Source: Ariolimax columbianus
Taxonomy: Eukaryota; Mollusca; Gastropoda; Stylommatophora; Arionidae
DNA length: 64,000 nt
Direction of reading: 5' to 3'
Assembly: GCA_036924085.1 (NCBI GenBank)
Contig: JAVGWX010000018.1
Location: 19,833,464-19,897,463, forward strand
Part shown: in pieces, positions 10,068-20,754 of the stretch
Layout of the letters: every line of letters starts with the position of its first letter
Position numbering within the stretch: position 1 is the first letter of the stretch
Program-made: the position numbers and the translations under genes
The notes under the pieces: model-generated
Database searches by the model: none
Told to the model about the DNA's origin: nothing
Seen by the model: only the letters and a program-made list of their open reading frames with translations

Positions 10068-10184
10068 TTTCTAGAAGTAATGGTAGCCATATAAAGCATA
10101 TTTTGTTCAAAAGTGTACATGGGGAGTAATCTATGTATGCAGAGTGGTTAGAAAATTGGGTGCTTATCTGATTGATCTAGGTTC

Positions 10185-10400
10185 TAAGGACGTTTGTGAT
10201 GTGTCAATGTTTAATGAGGCTGTGATTTCTGCACCTTTTGACCCGATACATCTGATTTCAGCACAGCATTTTTGGGACCAGGTTTGTCTTCCCTCTTTGA
10301 TCACTCGTTGACCGCCACCTGGAGGCAGAATAAGGGTAATTGACACCGACGCAAGCAGCCAGCTATAAGTCACTGGCCGTTGTCAGTTCAATCACTGCTG
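10185..10400 (-). mobile_element. Old SINE-2-related fragment
   Basis: The minus strand contains GAAATCAGATGTATCGGGTC and AAAGGTGCAGAAATCACAG. These match the shared core of SINE-2 (12.66 kb) at lower identity. The fragment at 49.97-50.23 kb is a similar old copy. Confidence 0.5.
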
Positions 10401-10489
10401 CACCTCTGTTCAAGCTCCAGTTAATGTTGAATCTTTTTTTTGATTGCAAATGACTCAGCCTAACAAATTGGATACCAGAACAAGTTTGG

Positions 10490-10615
10490 GAAGTAATGCC
10501 GACTGGCCTGATGCTGACCACACTACCCCTAGTGTGCTGTCGGTCACGTAAATATCATAACACCATATTCCCAATATGCCCCACATTGTGTGAACAGAAT
10601 CCTTTTTTCTTTTAA
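10490..10615 (+). mobile_element. SINE-3 3' fragment
   Basis: GTGATGCTGACCAC-like text, then AACACCATATT and a CAGAATCCTTTTTT end, parallel the 3' half of SINE-3 at 31735-31850. The tRNA-like head is absent. Confidence 0.5.
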
Positions 10616-10654
10616 TTATGTATGAAGATTTTTGGTCCTTCCTTTTTCTGTTAA

Positions 10655-10818
10655 CCCAGCTGTACATGGGTACCTGGCATACAACTAGGGAAGTAAAAAG
10701 CAGCGAGGAAAGGAACTGGCCACCCTACCACACTCAAACTGTGGCTAAGTTTGCGGAAATCTCTAACAACTTCATTCCCTTACAGTAGTGTAACTACTAT
10801 GGGACAAAAAGGTAAAGG
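10655..10818 (+). mobile_element. SINE-4 copy, plus arm of an inverted pair
   Basis: CAGCTGTACATGGGTACCTG through AGGAACTGGCCACCC to the tail near 10815 is the body of SINE-4. It is followed tail-to-tail by a minus-strand copy at 10811-11095, giving an imperfect palindrome about 160 bp per arm. The tail of this copy matches the 70-bp minisatellite at 11405-11693. Confidence 0.5.
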
Positions 10819-11095
10819 TCTGTCCAATGCCAACAATCGACGTCGGAGATAAAGATAACTCTTCATATATTAAGTCGCAGCCTATGTGAGGTGGGGTGGC
10901 CAGTTCCTTTTTTTTTGCTATTATTACCTTTCCCCAACTCATATGTCAGGTACCCATTTACAGCTGGGTTGCCTGGAGGAGTGGTTGTACCAGGCACAAC
11001 TCACGGCCTGGATTTTTTGCCTGAATTTGAACCCGTGGCACACTGTAATACCAGTCTTTTAAGCCAGCTCACTATCAACTGGGCTACACACTGCA
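10811..11095 (-). mobile_element. SINE-4 copy, minus strand, with tRNA-like head
   Basis: It aligns over about 270 bp with 32735-33005. On the minus strand the head has AGTTGATAGTGAGCTGG (box A-like) and GGGTTCAAATTC (box B-like), followed by the body CAGCTGTAAATGGGTACCTG. A tRNA-derived origin is inferred from the box spacing only. Confidence 0.55.
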
Positions 11096-11404
11096 CACTA
11101 AGGGACATCTTGAAATACTTACATAACCGAATGCTTTGGCTATCCGTAGTAGGTATTTTAAAACTTTCTGCGGCTTACTAGGCCTGGACGAAGGTGCAAA
11201 TAATTTTGGTAGATTTTTAACTATAATTTTGTCCGGGCAGCAACCGTTTTAGATTTCTTAGTGCCAAGGGATTTTTAGTGTGCTCGACACTGAACATGGG
11301 AGTCTGATCTCACTGATCAGGGGAATTTTTACTAGAAGATACACGTGATTTGAACCAGCACTTGATGCGGACACCTTATCTGGATACCATTGAACCTCTC
11401 TATG

Positions 11405-11693
11405 GAGCAAACCTGCACTTAGTATACTGAAGTGCCTAACAACTTCATTCCCAAACAGTAGTGTAACTGCTATAAGACAAACCTTTACTTAGCATACTGA
11501 AGTCTCTAAGAACTTCATTCCCAGACAGTAGTGTAACTGCTTTAAGACAAACCTTTACTTAGCATACTGAAGTCTCTAAGAACTTCATTCCCAGACAGTA
11601 GTGTAACTGCTATAAGACAAACCTTTACTTAGCATACTGAAGTCTCTAAGAACTTCATTCCCAGACAGTAATGTAACTACTATAAGACAAACC
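11405..11693. repeat. 70-bp minisatellite derived from a SINE-4 tail
   Basis: GTGTAACTGC recurs at 11461 and 11531 (70-bp period), about four copies. The unit, with AACTTCATTCCC and CAGTAGTGTAAC, matches the tail of the SINE-4 copy ending near 10815. Confidence 0.8.
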
Positions 11694-11817
11694 TTGGCTT
11701 AACTGGAAAGGGAAATAATTATCTGCGGAAGTAATAAAAAAGATACAGAAACAGTCAACAGAAATTGATAAGACACAGAGGTATTACTTTACCTTGCTTC
11801 TGTTGTTTCCTCGCCAG

Positions 11818-11978
11818 GCATTCTTCTGTGGGAGATCTACTCTTTTGGAGAAATGCCTTACACTGGGATGAGAAATCCTGAAGTGCTCAAGTTTGTAGCT
11901 GAAGAAGGAAAGAGATTGGAGAAACCCAGAGCAGCTACAGTTCCTGTGTACGAGGTTATGAAGCAATGCTGGGCAGGT
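11818..11978 (+). CDS. Protein tyrosine kinase exon (C-lobe, subdomains IX-XI)
   Basis: 161-bp exon. The acceptor is a pyrimidine-rich run ending CGCCAG (11817); the donor is GGT|GTAAGT (11979). In phase it reads GILLWEIYSFGEMPYTGM, then EVLKFVAEEGKRLEKP and VYEVMKQCWAG. This is the end of a tyrosine-kinase catalytic domain, which transfers phosphate from ATP to protein tyrosines. WEIYSFG and VYEVMK.CW are close to CSK-type kinases, while EVLKFV...RLEKP recalls ALK/ROS-type receptors; I cannot choose. Upstream exons were not seen in 1-11.8 kb. It splices in phase to the exon at 13132. Confidence 0.9.
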
Positions 11979-12247
11979 GTAAGTTGTTTTTTTTTTGTTT
12001 TTTTATTCGTTCACTTTATGTCTCAATTCCCCAAGGCAATGCACTATCTTTTTATTTTGCAGCCGTTTACTCAGTACATCTGATTTTGGCATGCATTTTA
12101 TTTAAGGGTCTGCTTCCTCCTGCATTTTCTAAGGGTTTCTTCCCCAGGTTAATGGCCGGTGCTGTGATGGGGAGCGAACCCAGCACCTTCGGATTGTGAG
12201 CCGTGCCACTTAACCACAAGTCCTCCCTGTCTCTGGCGGGTGTAAGT
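11973..12247 (-). mobile_element. SINE-1 inserted at the kinase splice donor
   Basis: The minus-strand SINE body is 11985-12235. Its tRNA-like head (GTGGTTAAGTGGCACGG, GGTTCGCTCCCC) is near 12235 and its A-rich tail (T-run on plus) abuts 11985. The flanks GCAGGTGTAAGT (11973-11984) and GCGGGTGTAAGT (12236-12247) differ by one base and form a TSD that contains the exon's 5' splice site. The splice donor therefore exists twice, once on each side of the SINE. Confidence 0.85.
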
Positions 12248-12483
12248 AATTGTACAACATGCATGGGAGTACAGATGTCCCAGGCTTTTCCCCCACTTCA
12301 ACGTGCCACAGATCCACGCCAGTGAAGAAATTATATTTTTTTAAAACAATTGCTCCTTTTATTCTAATTCTATACTAGAACTTTAGTGCCTGTCTTTGCC
12401 AAGGATATAACATAATTTTCTAATATACACAATTCGGTGGAGACTTCAGGTTACCAAATATTAACATTGCACTCAAGTACATT

Positions 12484-12831
12484 GAGTGTTCGTGCGGGAT
12501 CAAGATGCTGAGCAGCGCATGCTAGCGTCAGGGCCTGCGAACCAGAGCCGCCAAGACCCTTCTACACCTCCACGCGGTGATCCTGGATAACAGGCTGCAG
12601 CAGGGCAAACTGGCTAAGGAGAAGGGATCGAAGAGGGAATGCTAACCCAGTACTAAAAAAATGCTTGCTGAAGTCGGATGTGTTGGACCGAAAGGTGCAA
12701 ATATCGCAGTCAAGCTGTAAACTACGACACAACGCATTACGTTCTCTGGACTACATTCTGCTACTTAAGCCTTTTCAGGGTTTGGTAGCGGGAGATTGAG
12801 AACGAACGAAGAAGAAGAAGAGTGTTCATGC
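12484..12831 (+). mobile_element. SINE-2 with 12-bp TSD and (GAA)n tail
   Basis: TSD GAGTGTTC(G/A)TGC at 12484-12495 and 12820-12831; body 12496-12819 (324 bp). It carries the core GAAGTCGGATGTGTTGGACC and ends AGATTGAGAACGAACGAAG(AAG)n. Other copies: 35.6-37.2 kb (minus, expanded) and 51.4-51.7 kb (minus). The 3' end matches that of LINE-G (45.9 kb). It lies in the kinase intron. No clear A/B boxes were found, so a tRNA origin is not claimed. Confidence 0.8.
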
Positions 12832-13131
12832 TTAACAGAAAAACACTTTAATGCGTTGGCCAGGGTCAAAGGGCTGACCTTCCATTCTACTGATTAGTTC
12901 CGAACATGGACTGGGTCTGGGTAACGGCCATGCATGCTAAAAGAATTGGCACCTTACAGTATTCCAAAAGCGTGATAAAGCTAACATTTCATTAATTAAC
13001 TCGGGAATGTAATGATGCAGCAAGTTAAAAAGAGTTTTTACAAGACAGACAAACAGATACATGTATTTTCATGTTTTATAATATAAGATTATTAATTAGT
13101 TTTGCTTGAAAACTGACATTTCCTCTTACAG

Positions 13132-13224
13132 CTCCCTCAAGACAGACCCAATTTCACCAGGATAAAGGCAAGCCTGGAGAGGCTCAACGCCAGGGGAGAC
13201 TACATCAGCACGGAAATTTCTTAG
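13132..13224 (+). CDS. Terminal coding exon of the tyrosine kinase
   Basis: After TCCTCTTACAG the frame reads LPQDRPNFTRIKASLERL and ends YISTEIS before TAG (13222-13224). P.DRPNF is kinase subdomain XI, directly continuing QCWAG from the previous exon in phase 0. The protein ends about 20 residues after DRPNF, with no long regulatory tail. Intron length is about 1.15 kb, mostly SINE-1 and SINE-2. Confidence 0.9.
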   Translation, partial: LPQDRPNFTRIKASLERLNARGDYISTEIS

Positions 13225-14609
13225 ACAAGCCAGACTCACCAACAAAATTATATATATGTATGTCTTTCAGTGCATGCACTTTGTACCTAAATTTGAAGAA
13301 TTTAATATCTAATGTTTATTTGTTTCATGTTTGGTAAATCATCTGCTAAATCATAGATCAGAAACTTTTTGCCCAGGAGCCCATACTATTTAGTCATGTA
13401 ATGTCAAAATTAAATATCAAATCCCCCAACTCACGGTTGTCATAAAATTGATTATTGTGGTGAAAAAACAACACGTTTTTTATGCAAGAAAATTTTATTA
13501 GATTTGACTAAATATATATTTTTGGAGCAAATCGTAGGTGAACATGGTGGGGATCGGCACTGTATTTCCCATAGTGGGTGGTAATCTTACTATTGCACTA
13601 CAGCCAGGTTGACTCCAATCCACCTTCTCTAATGTACTTTAATTAAAAACCGATGTAACCCACCATCAAAGAAATATCAAGGGTTCATTCAATTCATCAC
13701 AACTAGTTCCTAACAAAAAACACACACACACACAATGTATATTTATACAATTGCAGAAATGGTAAAATAAATAACTATTTATTGCGTTATATTGTTATTA
13801 CCTACATTTTATTAGCTGGGAATGTGGGCCCACCTCCTACCCCATCCTGATGTGGTCCCTGCTCAGGAGAAAGCTGTAGACCAGGCATCTGTTCTAAAAG
13901 ATTGCTGATAAAATACCTGTTATTTTAAATGTAAATAATAAAAAAAATAAGTATCCAGCAGTGTTGCATGAGTACAAAAACAAAGACTTGCGTTACAACC
14001 AAAAGGTCTTCATCTGGGACTAGGGATATCACAAATGATGAGAATAACTAAATAATCAAAACTATAAAGATAGTAAACTGATATAGAGGTAGTTTGTTTC
14101 TGAACAAACTAATCTAGTCAAGATACAAGTTTTTCACCTGATGACCAGAAGAAAAACATTGGAGCCTTGGTTCCACGGTCTCTTATACATTGCACATGCC
14201 CAGTGATCAGCATTTTGCCACACACACTAACCAATCACATGAGATTAAATTGAAGACCTACACACAAAAACTGACATTTAAAAATCTAGATTTGATTCCA
14301 AGACCCTCACAGCCGAGCCTGGACATGGAGGGCAAAATTATGAACATTTCTGATGACATGGAAGTATTTAAGCCCTCTTCAGCTTTTGGGCTCTCTTAGA
14401 AATAGGCATGCGATATTCATGATTACCAGTTAATATCTACTTTTGCTTGCCTGTTCTCTTCATTCCTGGAGCCAGTTCCAGCTTCAATTGCATCTTAGAG
14501 AGTGGCCTACCTAAGACTCATGCTACTCTTATTAACTTTTGTATTTTTTAAACCCACATCAAGGTGTCACTTATCTTTTCATCAAGAGTCTTCAAATGGT
14601 TTAAGTTGC
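13225..14609 (+). other. Kinase 3'UTR and AT-rich intergenic DNA
   Basis: AT-rich sequence after the kinase stop. A possible polyadenylation signal AATAAA lies near 13937, followed by an A-rich run; a (CA)n tract lies at about 13720. No other gene was recognised, and where the 3'UTR ends is not visible. Confidence 0.4.
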
Positions 14610-15277
14610 TTAACCCTTTATAGTCTTGGATAATTTGCCCGATTTGAGGCCTTCAGTTTGGCAATATGCTGGAATTCAGTGTGTCAAAGTTTTATTAAAA
14701 ATAAAATGAATTAATATCGAGCAGATTGACCTAAAATTATGATCTACACATCGTAAGACATATAATTAAACTTTGCCTAGAATGAAGTATTGATAATAAA
14801 GATTATACATTAGTGTGGAGCACTACATGGTGTTAATGTGGAAGTGGGCATTGGAGAGGACAATATTTTGTGTGCTCATGTCATGTGTTTCACCTATATA
14901 TTCATCAATTCTGTTAAAGATACCTTTTGTATTGTGTGTCCCAGTCATAGTCTCAATTGGGTGTGTATTGAATATCCATGAGTAATCCAGGTGCATGATT
15001 ATTGGACTGATCAAATAATAAATCATTCCTCAGGCCTTGAAGCTCAAATTGCATCATGATAAATGTGTAGAATTTCAAACATAACACATGCAAATGTCCA
15101 CCTATGGGAAATAATCTTACAGTTAAATGTCAGTTGGTCATGCACATTAACAGCCATTGTCTAGAGCTGTCAACAACAAAAATTTTGAAAATGCATGTTT
15201 CAGAGGTCGGTTTTGGTCGTAGAAGGTCATTAGTTTTTGGCAGCTGATTTCATCACCTACAGGCTGGAAAGAGTTAA
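14610..15277. mobile_element. Candidate TTAA-bounded element
   Basis: It starts TTAACCCTTTATAG (14610) and ends CTGGAAAGAGTTAA (15277). The ends are imperfect inverted repeats similar to the MITE at 22240-22461. The interior is AT-rich with no transposase. Chance pairing of short ends is possible. Confidence 0.35.
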
Positions 15278-15920
15278 AACATTATTGACCAACTCGACCT
15301 ACAAAATCGGAATTCAACAAATAAATTGTTTTTTGCATGAGACCCTACCCATAGCCATTTTATTTTATGCTGAATACGTCACCATCTACACACGATATTT
15401 TGCCGGTAAAAGTATCATATGCTAGATTACAAATGGCTTTTGAACAATTTTAATTTGTATACACCGTTTGGAGCAAGCCGACTTTTTGCAAAAGGTGAAG
15501 TAGGTTGTTGGGAAAGATCTTTATCGATTAGATCTGTTTATTTTGTTTGTTTAGATGAAAGAACTACGTTTGAATTGGAAACTAACAGTTGTGTCGATAT
15601 TGTAAACACAGTATTGATACGTTGTTGTGGTTTCCATGGATTTCTATCGGAGCGACTAGGCCTAGCGGTCGAGTCAAAATATTTCCGAAATTTTCAACTT
15701 TCATCTTTTTTGTATCTCAGAAACTAACAAACACACAACAAAAACAATAACACCCACAAGTTCTTTATTCAATTGTGTCTCTACACACAAGAAAATCATA
15801 TTTATTGACAAACAAACAGAAAAGTTACAAATTTTGAAAGTCGACTACCATAGCGAGATATAAAGTTAATTAATTTGCGCAAATTATCGTTAAAAGAAAG
15901 TTTGAGGTGCTGAAGGTTAA
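15274..15920. mobile_element. TTAA-bounded MITE, copy 2 (uninterrupted)
   Basis: From about 15350 it aligns with 1925-2377 plus 9401-9504. It includes TTATTGACAAACAAACAG where copy 1 holds the rRNA-LINE insertion, and so serves as the empty-site comparison. The right end GTGCTGAAGGTTAA inverts to match the left end of copy 1. The left boundary (TTAA at 15274) is less certain. Confidence 0.6.
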
Positions 15921-16900
15921 ACGATAGTTATACCACAACTTGTTGTTTTAGGCTCCAGGCCTAAAATGAAAAGGTTCTTAAGAGAGTGTTCCTGCGAAAA
16001 ATGTATAGAAAGTCATTAATTTATAGTTTGTGTTAATGTTGATGTGGACGGTCATGTTAGATTTACTGACTGCCTTTGCATGGGATTTAGATGTTCTCCA
16101 CCCACCTGCATGAATAATAATTGTCAGAATGCACGATGGGGAAGCCTACCGTTAAAGCACTTTTACTGCAGTTCAACTTATTAAGATAGCATTTTTGCCA
16201 TGCCTTGCCTATTCTGGTGTGATAGACTCGGGAAGGGATTGACACAGCATGTAGAAAATAGTTTGTTCACCTGGAAATATCAGACAGAATGAGATGTGCC
16301 ATTTTCACATTGCTGTAGTTCAGCGTTGAAGTGTTTAAATGTTTAATAACTCAGAAAGGAAATAAACAGATAGCTGAAAATAGTTGCATTGACATAGAAA
16401 TTTTAGAATGAATGATCTGTGGAAATTTCACATTCCTAGATCTTACTGTAGCTTTTTTAGCAAAGACGGACAAACTGACACATGTATTTTCTGTCTTATA
16501 GTATACATGTGAACAATATGTGATGTGGTGCTCGTTGAATAACTCCATAGTGAAGGCTGGCCTTTGTAACATTACTTTCAATGTGTCTGAGAACTGCACT
16601 AATATGAGGCAGTACAACATGTGCTTATGGTATGACTAGGTCTTTCCATAGAACAATGATAAGTTGTATCATGAATAATTACCAACAGTTTTATCTTCTT
16701 CTGTCTTATTTTAATACTTGAATCCTGGTATTCAATCAGGCAAGGTTGCCTGATGCCGGATAGCCAAAGCTGCTTGAATCTGTGTCTGTCCTTCCCCCTG
16801 GAGTACTGTGATGATCCAAGCACGTAGTGCAGATCTTCTTCTCTCTAACCAAGAGAAAATGAGTTATTTGTCTTTTTGTTTCTGTATTGTATATAGGATT
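15921..16900. other. AT-rich stretch without a supported gene
   Basis: Short open frames only, with no domain. No repeat unit recognised by eye apart from the SINE-4 that follows. Confidence 0.4.
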
Positions 16901-16914
16901 CAACTCTTGATACT

Positions 16915-17100
16915 GGCACACAGCAATCGATCCAGCTGTAAATGGGCACCTGACTTGCTGTAAGGGAATGAAAAACAGCATGGATGGGAATGGTCACCAC
17001 ACCTCATAAACAAGCTGGAGCCTCATACAATAAAGTCTTTCAACGCTTCATCCCTGACAGCAGTGTCTGCTATAAGACTACCTTTATCTTTACATAGTTT
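16915..17100 (+). mobile_element. SINE-4 copy
   Basis: CAGCTGTAAATGGGCACCTG, then CATCCCTGACAGCAGTGTCTGC and a CTTTATCTTTAC end, as in other SINE-4 copies. Head degraded. Confidence 0.5.
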
Positions 17101-17116
17101 CTTATTTCTAGAGTCA

Positions 17117-17320
17117 AGGGGACGGCTTGGGATAGTGGTTAAGTGACACGGCTCACAATATGTAGGTGCTGGGTTCTCTCAACAATCAGAGCACAGGCCA
17201 TTACATAAAATGCATGCAGGTCGAGTGTACTGGGACGACAGGCGCAAAATAAAGACATAATGCAATGCACACCGCTTTGGAAAATAGTAAATAAGATGAA
17301 CACAACAACAACAGAAATTC
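17117..17320 (+). mobile_element. SINE-1 copy, plus strand
   Basis: Head GATAGTGGTTAAGTGACACGG, altered box B GGTGCTGGGTTCTCTC, body AAAATGCATGCAGGTCGAGT and core ACTGGGACGACAGGCGCAAA. The tail is CAACAACAACAG. The box B region is mutated, so it is unlikely to be transcribed from its own promoter. Confidence 0.7.
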
Positions 17321-17494
17321 TAGTCTGCGTGAATGATCCATGAGTTGGAGACTCTTCCTCCCTAGAGGAGCTAGTCTGCACTGTTAGTATCTCCTTCTGG
17401 CATGCTCTCAGTGTATTAGTGACCCAGTTCTTATGGCTGTCTCATACAGAGCGTCCCGGAAAGGACTTGGGCTAGCAACACCTTATAAATACCA

Positions 17495-17783
17495 TTTAGC
17501 AACTAAAAGTAAAGTATCCCATAGTATTACTGCCGTAGGGGTATGAGGTGTTAGCGATCTCATAGTTCAGAGGCTCGGCTATATGAGGGCGGTAGCCATC
17601 TCCTCTCCCTCGCCGGTTTTACTTCCCGGACTGAACCGATACCCATTTAAGGCTGGGTCGACCCGGGAGCCATTGCGGTCTGAAAAAAACATTACCGCCT
17701 CAACTGGGGGGTGAACCCAGGACCACTCAGATGCGAAGCCAGCGTGCTAACCACTGCGCTACGCGGCTCCACTTTAGCAACTA
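17495..17783 (-). mobile_element. SINE-3, near full length, 11-bp TSD
   Basis: TTTAGCAACTA at 17495-17505 and 17773-17783 flanks a 267-bp minus-strand body. The head reads GGAGCCGCGTAGCGCAGTGG (box A) and GGTCCTGGGTTCACCCCCC (box B), so it is tRNA-derived. Related to the plus-strand copy at 31566-31860. Confidence 0.85.
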
Positions 17784-18866
17784 TGGGCGCATATTCTTGG
17801 CATAGACTACAAAAAAAATGAACTGCTTGTCAGCGGACAACTTAACATCACTATGTTGCTCGTATATCCAGAACTTTCCACAGAAAGAAAGAAGCACAAA
17901 ATCTTGCACGGCACAATGGATCAGTAATGAAGCACATTCATATTTCTCAATTTAGCATTGAATATGGAAAAACGAACAGTTCAATAGCTCAAGATAAACA
18001 ACTTAATGCAGTTTGTATCTTCAGCATTCACCAAAGAAATTCCAGCCCTCTTCATCAATAATTGCAAATACTATATATAGCCCACACATTAACAACAAAC
18101 CATATTCATATTAAGGACTTGAATATTTTTAGAATGGCTTACCAGTCAGTCAAAAAATTCACCAGTCAGCATGGTCGGATTACAGTCAAAAATGTACGTT
18201 AACAAAATTTAAATTAGTTACTAATTCACTTTATTTCTACATAACAATGTATACCAAACCAAAAAATATTGTATTACTCACACAGTATTAGCCTATTTCT
18301 TCTTAAGAAAAAATGCACTGCTGTCAGAGACATGGCGTTTGTGTCCTGAAACATGCTTGGCAGTTTTAGGACTGAAGTACCATTTATCGGGGCATTAGTA
18401 GGTTTAAATTGTGACAGTGGAGGTCCATTTAGATTCACCATCATAAGCCAGCTTATGTTCAATCTATTGAAACCGTAATATCATTAATAATCGTGCGAGA
18501 GTCGTTATGTAGTAAGGATTAAAAACTTAATTAACAATTAAAAGATTAAAAACTGATTTTGTTGCTCGTCCCATACGAGCTTTATTCAAGCTCTGTTCGT
18601 ACTCCTCAACTTCAAATTGAGTATGAAAGAGTGAACAGTTCAGTAGCTGTAGTTAAACAACTTGGATGTTAACGCTACAGTTAATAAACTGAATGTAGCA
18701 GACTTGCCAGGAAACTAAAACCCTTTCCATGTAGGCTGTCTCCGCATGGCTGTCCAAGATCAGCTGGTAGGACAGAATGCCCAACTCTGTAGTCCTCAGC
18801 CGGGCAAGACTCTCTGACATCTATACATATTATGTAGCAGAGAGCTCAGATCAGATGTTGTTGTTA
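17784..18866. other. AT-rich stretch, one diverged internal duplication
   Basis: Segments near 17955 and 18615 share GAACAGTTCA(A/G)TAGCT and following AAACAACTT, suggesting a diverged direct repeat. No gene or domain was recognised. Confidence 0.4.
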
Positions 18867-19140
18867 TTATCCCATAGCTGCTGAGCAAGCTTGCTCTTGG
18901 CTGCCCAATGCCATTCTTAAATAGATACAGGTATTCTTCAGTTGTTTCACTGCTCCGTACAGTGTGTTGGCAATTTTTGGAAGTGCTTGTAAGAATCTTT
19001 TCATCATGTTCGCAAGCGCTTTGCACTCAATGAGTAGGTGTCGAACTGTTTTAGCAGGATAAGAGCAATGTCTGCACATGGGCAGGTGCTGGGTATTGAC
19101 TCTGGTGTGTCTTGTTTGGAACATAAAGATGAGACTTTGA
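18867..19140 (-). pseudogene. LINE C-terminal zinc-knuckle fragment
   Basis: The minus strand reads MFQTRHTRVNTQHLPMC, RHCSYPAKTVRHLLIEC and LYGAVKQLKN. The CxxC...H...C pattern after an R..H.R.N..L segment is the C-terminal knuckle of RNase H-type LINEs. It is clearly related to, but distant from, LINE-A. Confidence 0.65.
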
Positions 19141-19271
19141 TCTCTTCTATGTAGTTTATTTAAGAAAGGTTACAAGGACTTTTGAAAAGATTTTTTGAAT
19201 AATTTATTCATTGATGTTGCCGCCAGGGAGCTGCTTGCTCCTAACCAATCAGTCTGTCTGGCCCACTGCCA

Positions 19272-19460
19272 TCACACATGGTGCTTTCATCACTGAGAAG
19301 AGAACCATTACAGAGACACAGAAAGACACGAGCTGCACGAAAGAATAGAATGTAAGGTGACCCAATTGCCAACTCTGTCCACGTGTGCCCTACATGTGGT
19401 AGAGTTTGTCGCGCTCAGATTGGATTGTGCAGTCAAATGCGGTCGTCATATGTGAATAAA
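19272..19460 (+). pseudogene. LINE-C 3' end fragment with C2H2-like finger
   Basis: With one frame change it reads HGAFITEKR, then VCPTCGRVCRAQIGLCSQMR. Compare VCPISSRCFCARIGLFSHMR at 37.7 kb. It is the C2H2-type finger ending the LINE-C ORF, with the last His lost. Confidence 0.6.
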
Positions 19461-19644
19461 CATGTCTACCGCTGTTGCCATCTTCTCTTGCAATGGGCAA
19501 CAACTATTATTATAATAAACCGGCAATACACAACCTCTAAAGTTTTGAAATCGAACGCAAAGCAGGAAGTGGCGTCCGAGATAACGAAGTAGTAGTGTGT
19601 ACAACCAGCAGACTTTTGAAACCATAAGAATTAAAGTGTTGTGA

Positions 19645-19677
19645 GAGACTAAGTATATATATATATATATATATATC
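19645..19677. repeat. (TA)n microsatellite
   Basis: Alternating TA run; a second AT-rich run lies at 19838-19864. Confidence 0.8.
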
Positions 19678-19864
19678 AAAACCTTTTCATCTCCATGCAC
19701 GGCATAGACCTTCAACTGCACATACCAGGTCAACACATACAGACGTGCCCATATACATAAGTTTTTGTGACTTCAAGTTTTCATATGATGGGGTAGCCAG
19801 CATTGTACCCAATTCTTCTTAGTTGCCTCTAATGATATTATATATATCATATATATATATATAC

Positions 19865-20000
19865 ATTTAGTAGTTGTCTATCCCAAGCGATGCAACCGAC
19901 ATCAGGCAGTTTTGTCTTGATGATGTAACTTGTGCTGTATTTGGATTATAATGAGGAAAAAGCTACGCTGGTCATCTACCTTGCTTTCTGGTTCCGATTA
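19865..20000 (-). mobile_element. SINE-5 3' part
   Basis: It parallels 20034-20160: (T/G)CCCA(T/A/C)CGCAAGCGATG, ACATCAG(A/G)C, TTTGTCTT, TTTGGATTATA. The head is lacking. The two SINE-5 copies lie in tandem. Confidence 0.55.
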
Positions 20001-20033
20001 CCTATATGCATACATTTAAAAAAAAAGAAAAGT

Positions 20034-20322
20034 TATTGCCCATCGCAAGCGATGATGGCCATAACATCAGACGGATTTGTCTTAATAATGTGATGTGAGC
20101 TGAATTTGGATTATAGTGAGGAAGAAGCTGCTGCGCTGGTCATCAATCTCACTCTCTTTTCCCGAGTTACCTTGGATCAGTGGCAAGACTATTGGTCGAG
20201 ATGACTGAAGGTAACTCGGGATGCAGACACTCTAGTCTTACCTTGCAGGATTCGAACGCCCACCGTTTCCGTTCATCACTATGAGAGGCGAGTGCCTTAA
20301 CCTCTTGACTACAACGACCCCC
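20034..20322 (-). mobile_element. SINE-5 with tRNA-like head
   Basis: The minus-strand head reads GTCGTTGTAGTCAAGAGGTT (box A) and GTGGGCGTTCGAATCCTGC (box B) with a long gap between, like tRNAs with a long variable arm. The body contains a GAGTTACCTT / AAGGTAACTC inverted repeat. Confidence 0.65.
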
Positions 20323-20754
20323 ACATACATACATATTTATTTACCAATTATCACAGCATTATAGTTCATCAAAGCATAATATTGCCCTTTTGCTTGCTGT
20401 ATGTAGAATTGTGAGCTGCGTAAATGATATTGCTAATATTTGTATTTAATGTATTTGCCTTGTTTGCACATGGTACGAAATTAAGAGAAAGATAAACTGC
20501 ACAAAATTGTTGCCATAAAGTATGATTTCATTAATTTGTATGTTTGCTTATGTGTAACCAGAAGTGCTTTATTTGTGTGGGAGTTAAGATGCAGATGATT
20601 CTCTGGAGGCTGCGTGTTTGAGACTTTGTTGTAAAAACTTCTCAGCTTTTTTGTGGAGTAAAGTTTACAGCTGTGTAAACTGAAGCTTTTTTTTGTATTT
20701 GTAGAAATTGCTTGTCGCAAAGAATATCAGAATAGAACTGAGGAAAAGACAAAT
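20323..20754. other. AT-rich stretch without a supported gene
   Basis: Only short open frames; nothing recognised. Confidence 0.4.

Noticed and set aside
13700..13745. Regulatory CA-rich element
   Set aside because: Only a short (CA)n microsatellite.
17680..17772. tRNA gene (minus strand)
   Set aside because: A and B boxes are present, but the sequence continues into a SINE body with a TSD and a second copy at 31.6 kb.
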